Positions 5,668 through 7,744 of a DNA stretch of 7,744 bases are shown in pieces. Under the pieces are notes generated by a model. It saw only the letters and a list, made by a program, of their open reading frames with translations. It searched no databases and was not told where the DNA came from. How positions within the stretch are numbered: position 1 is the first letter of the stretch; each line of letters begins with the position of its first letter. This stretch comes from Saprospiraceae bacterium UBA7328 (GTDB lineage: Bacteria > Bacteroidota > Bacteroidia > Chitinophagales > Saprospiraceae). The stretch covers positions 1 to 7,744 of the forward strand of contig DKPS01000228.1 of the NCBI GenBank assembly GCA_002471345.1. The letters are read 5' to 3'. The position numbers and the translations under genes were made by a program.

Positions 5668-7744
5668 GTGAATAAACGACCAATATTTAGTATTCTTATT
5701 TTCCTTTCAATAAGCTTTTATTTCACGGTCCTATCTGCACAGGCCCCAGACCAAGCAGTTGAAAAATCCATTGCTATAAGCTCAATTCCAGAAGGGACTA
5801 AACTTAACATCGATGGCAAGATTGATGAAACATTCTGGGCTTCAGTAGAACCTGTATCTGACTTTGTGATGAGAGTTCCAGTTGTAGGAAATGCACCAAC
5901 TGAGCGTACAGAAGTCAAAATAGCCTTTGATAAGGAGAATATTTACATGGCTGTGACCTTGTATGACAGTAATCCCTCAGGTATCAAAGCCTTTCAAAAA
6001 TCCATTGATGCTGATGTAGATCTTGAAGACAGTTTTACATGGTTTTTTGATACCTACTATGATAAAAGGAATGCCTACCTGTTTGCAATTACACCATTGG
6101 GCGTAAAGACCGATGGATTAGTTTCTGCAGGGCAAGGCAGTAGTGTCAATCTGAATTGGGATGGCATTTGGGATCTTTCGACTAACATAACGGCAGAAGG
6201 ATGGGTTGCTGAGATTAAGATCCCATTGAGAACATTAAACTTTGATCCCAACAATGACAAATGGGGAATAAATTTCAGAAGAATCATCCGCCGTAAAAAT
6301 GAAGAGGCCTATTGGACAGGCCATAAATTGAATCAGAATATTAATAGACCACAAGACGGTGGAAAATTGACAGGCATCAGCGGTGTGTCTCAAGGATTAG
6401 GATTAGAAGCTGTGCCCTACTCTACTGTAAGGAATACTGAAGTGGCTGGACAAGAAAGTGATTATAAGGTCACAGCAGGTATTGACGTCAATTATAATCT
6501 GACATCTAATATCAAAGCTTCAGTCACTGTTAACACAGATTTTGCTGAGACTGAAGTTGATGACAGACAGATCAACCTGACCCGATTCCCACTTCAATTT
6601 CCTGAGAAGAGGGATTTCTTTTTGGAAGGTGCCGGAATTTACAGTTTCGCACCACGAAGTGGTATTAATCCATATTTCAGTAGGCGTGTTGGTTTGAATG
6701 AAGGAAGACAAATACCTATTAATTATGGCACACGAATACTGGGAAGAGTTGGTAATCTGGATATGGCTATTTTAAATGTAGGCACTCGAAAACAAGGTGA
6801 TCTTGAATCTGAAAATTTCACAGTAACCAGGCTAAAACAAAACATAGGATCTGAAAGTACAATAGGTTTAATATATACAAGGAGGTCTACCAAAAATGGC
6901 GAAGATCTCACCGATCCATTGCAAACAAGACATACATATGGTGCTGATATTCAATTGAATACATCTTCATTTCTCACCAATAAGATACTTCAGTTTCAAG
7001 CTTTTTTTGTATTCCATAATCCTGAATCGCCTCTGGATGTTGGGTCTTCCCTTCTAGACAAATCGTCAAGAGGATTTCGGATTAACTTTCCCAATCGACC
7101 TTGGTTTGGTCATTGTTCATATAGAGAATTCGGAACTGGATATGATCCTGCTGTGGGATTTAATAGGAGGAATGGCTTTAGAAGGATAGAGCCAAATATT
7201 GGATTCAGACCTAATTTTCCTAAAAGTGATGTGGTTCGCTTTATTTCGATGTCAGTGCTCTATCAAAACTTATGGGATCTTGATTTTAGTTTGTTGACCC
7301 AGAATTTAAGACTACAACCACTAGAATTACAATTTGAATCTGGAGACGGATTTCAAATCAGGTTTACCCGTAATTATGAACGACTGCAAAGGGATTTTGA
7401 CATTTTAAGAGATGGATCAATTATAATTCCAATGGCGGAATATGCCAATTGGATTTTTGATTTCAGAGCATCGACCGCGTCATTTCGAAATGTAGTAGGA
7501 CAATTCGAATATAGAAATGGAGGCTTCTGGTCAGGAAATAGAGAAATCATCGAACTGGGATTAACACTTCGGCTAATTCCCGGCTTAAATATGGAATCCT
7601 CTTATGTAAAAACAAATGTAGATCTTGAAGAAGGGATGTTCTCTACCAATTTATTTCGATTTCAAGTTAACTATGATATCTCACCCCAAGTTTCCATTTC
7701 TAGTACCATTCAATATGACGATTTAAGTACAGTACTAGGAATGA
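5668..7744 (+). CDS. Secreted CBM9-like + DUF5916 outer-membrane barrel protein, N-terminal 692 residues (C-terminus outside window)
   Basis: The frame is open from GTG at 5668 to the window edge. GTG is the only sensible start: an in-frame TAA lies two codons upstream, and the first in-frame ATG falls inside the CBM9 domain, about 68 codons on. A signal peptide (hydrophobic about 6-22, cleavage near SAQA) leads into a carbohydrate-binding family 9-like domain at about 46-220. It shows IDGKIDETFW (48-57), TEVKIAFD, NLNWDGIWD and WGINFRRIIRR (from W199). The DUF5916 part follows, with its hallmark VNTDFAETEVDDRQINLTRF (288-307), then FPEKRDFFLEG (311-321), NPYFSRRVG and YDPAVGFNRRNGFRR; its alternating strands suggest an outer-membrane beta-barrel. 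CBM9-like domains in this family do not prove sugar binding. The role is unknown; surface binding or uptake is an inference. Only the end of the barrel appears to be missing. Confidence 0.9.
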   Translation, partial: MNKRPIFSILIFLSISFYFTVLSAQAPDQAVEKSIAISSIPEGTKLNIDGKIDETFWASVEPVSDFVMRVPVVGNAPTERTEVKIAFDKENIYMAVTLYDSNPSGIKAFQKSIDADVDLEDSFTWFFDTYYDKRNAYLFAITPLGVKTDGLVSAGQGSSVNLNWDGIWDLSTNITAEGWVAEIKIPLRTLNFDPNNDKWGINFRRIIRRKNEEAYWTGHKLNQNINRPQDGGKLTGISGVSQGLGLEAVPYSTVRNTEVAGQESDYKVTAGIDVNYNLTSNIKASVTVNTDFAETEVDDRQINLTRFPLQFPEKRDFFLEGAGIYSFAPRSGINPYFSRRVGLNEGRQIPINYGTRILGRVGNLDMAILNVGTRKQGDLESENFTVTRLKQNIGSESTIGLIYTRRSTKNGEDLTDPLQTRHTYGADIQLNTSSFLTNKILQFQAFFVFHNPESPLDVGSSLLDKSSRGFRINFPNRPWFGHCSYREFGTGYDPAVGFNRRNGFRRIEPNIGFRPNFPKSDVVRFISMSVLYQNLWDLDFSLLTQNLRLQPLELQFESGDGFQIRFTRNYERLQRDFDILRDGSIIIPMAEYANWIFDFRASTASFRNVVGQFEYRNGGFWSGNREIIELGLTLRLIPGLNMESSYVKTNVDLEEGMFSTNLFRFQVNYDISPQVSISSTIQYDDLSTVLGM

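Noticed and set aside
5718..6911. Minus-strand frames opposite the DUF5916 gene
   Set aside because: They are shadows of the plus-strand gene, which carries continuous CBM9 and DUF5916 signatures.

Overview
The window reads as chromosomal DNA of a member of the Bacteroidota, most likely a Cytophagales- or Flavobacteriia-like environmental species. The evidence is low GC, no clear Shine-Dalgarno sequences, TAnnTTTG-like -7 boxes, secreted proteins with a signal peptide ending in AQ, and three gene families typical of that phylum (DUF6090, the CBM9 + DUF5916 outer-membrane protein, and a large secreted subtilase-like protein with a beta-solenoid N-terminus). The species cannot be fixed from the sequence.

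Layout. (1) Positions 1-2257, minus strand: the first 752 codons of a large secreted serine peptidase that runs off the left edge. It has a signal peptide, a repetitive Asn/Gly-rich beta-solenoid-like region, a Cys-rich linker, a propeptide-like region and a catalytic domain of the S8/S53 clan in which Glu stands where subtilisins have His. (2) 2258-2548: a divergent intergenic region. (3) 2549-5393, plus strand: three tandem, diverged DUF6090 paralogues, small membrane-anchored proteins of unknown function. Each is preceded by the same TATCTTTA promoter-like box. The third is split by a -1 frame change just after its membrane anchor. The spacer between copies 2 and 3 holds what looks like a decayed gene. 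(4) 5394-5667: a spacer with no gene. (5) 5668-7744, plus strand: a GTG-started, secreted CBM9-like + DUF5916 protein that runs off the right edge.

No shared pathway is visible. The two flanking genes encode exported proteins and the DUF6090 proteins probably sit in the inner membrane facing the periplasm, so the theme is cell envelope and secretion. The repeated promoter box suggests the DUF6090 copies are separate transcription units that arose by tandem duplication rather than one operon. The observations most worth following are the split third copy, the leaderless-looking promoters of copies 1 and 2, and the Ser-Glu-Asp-type active site of the peptidase. I do not see a defence system, mobile element, CRISPR array or RNA gene.
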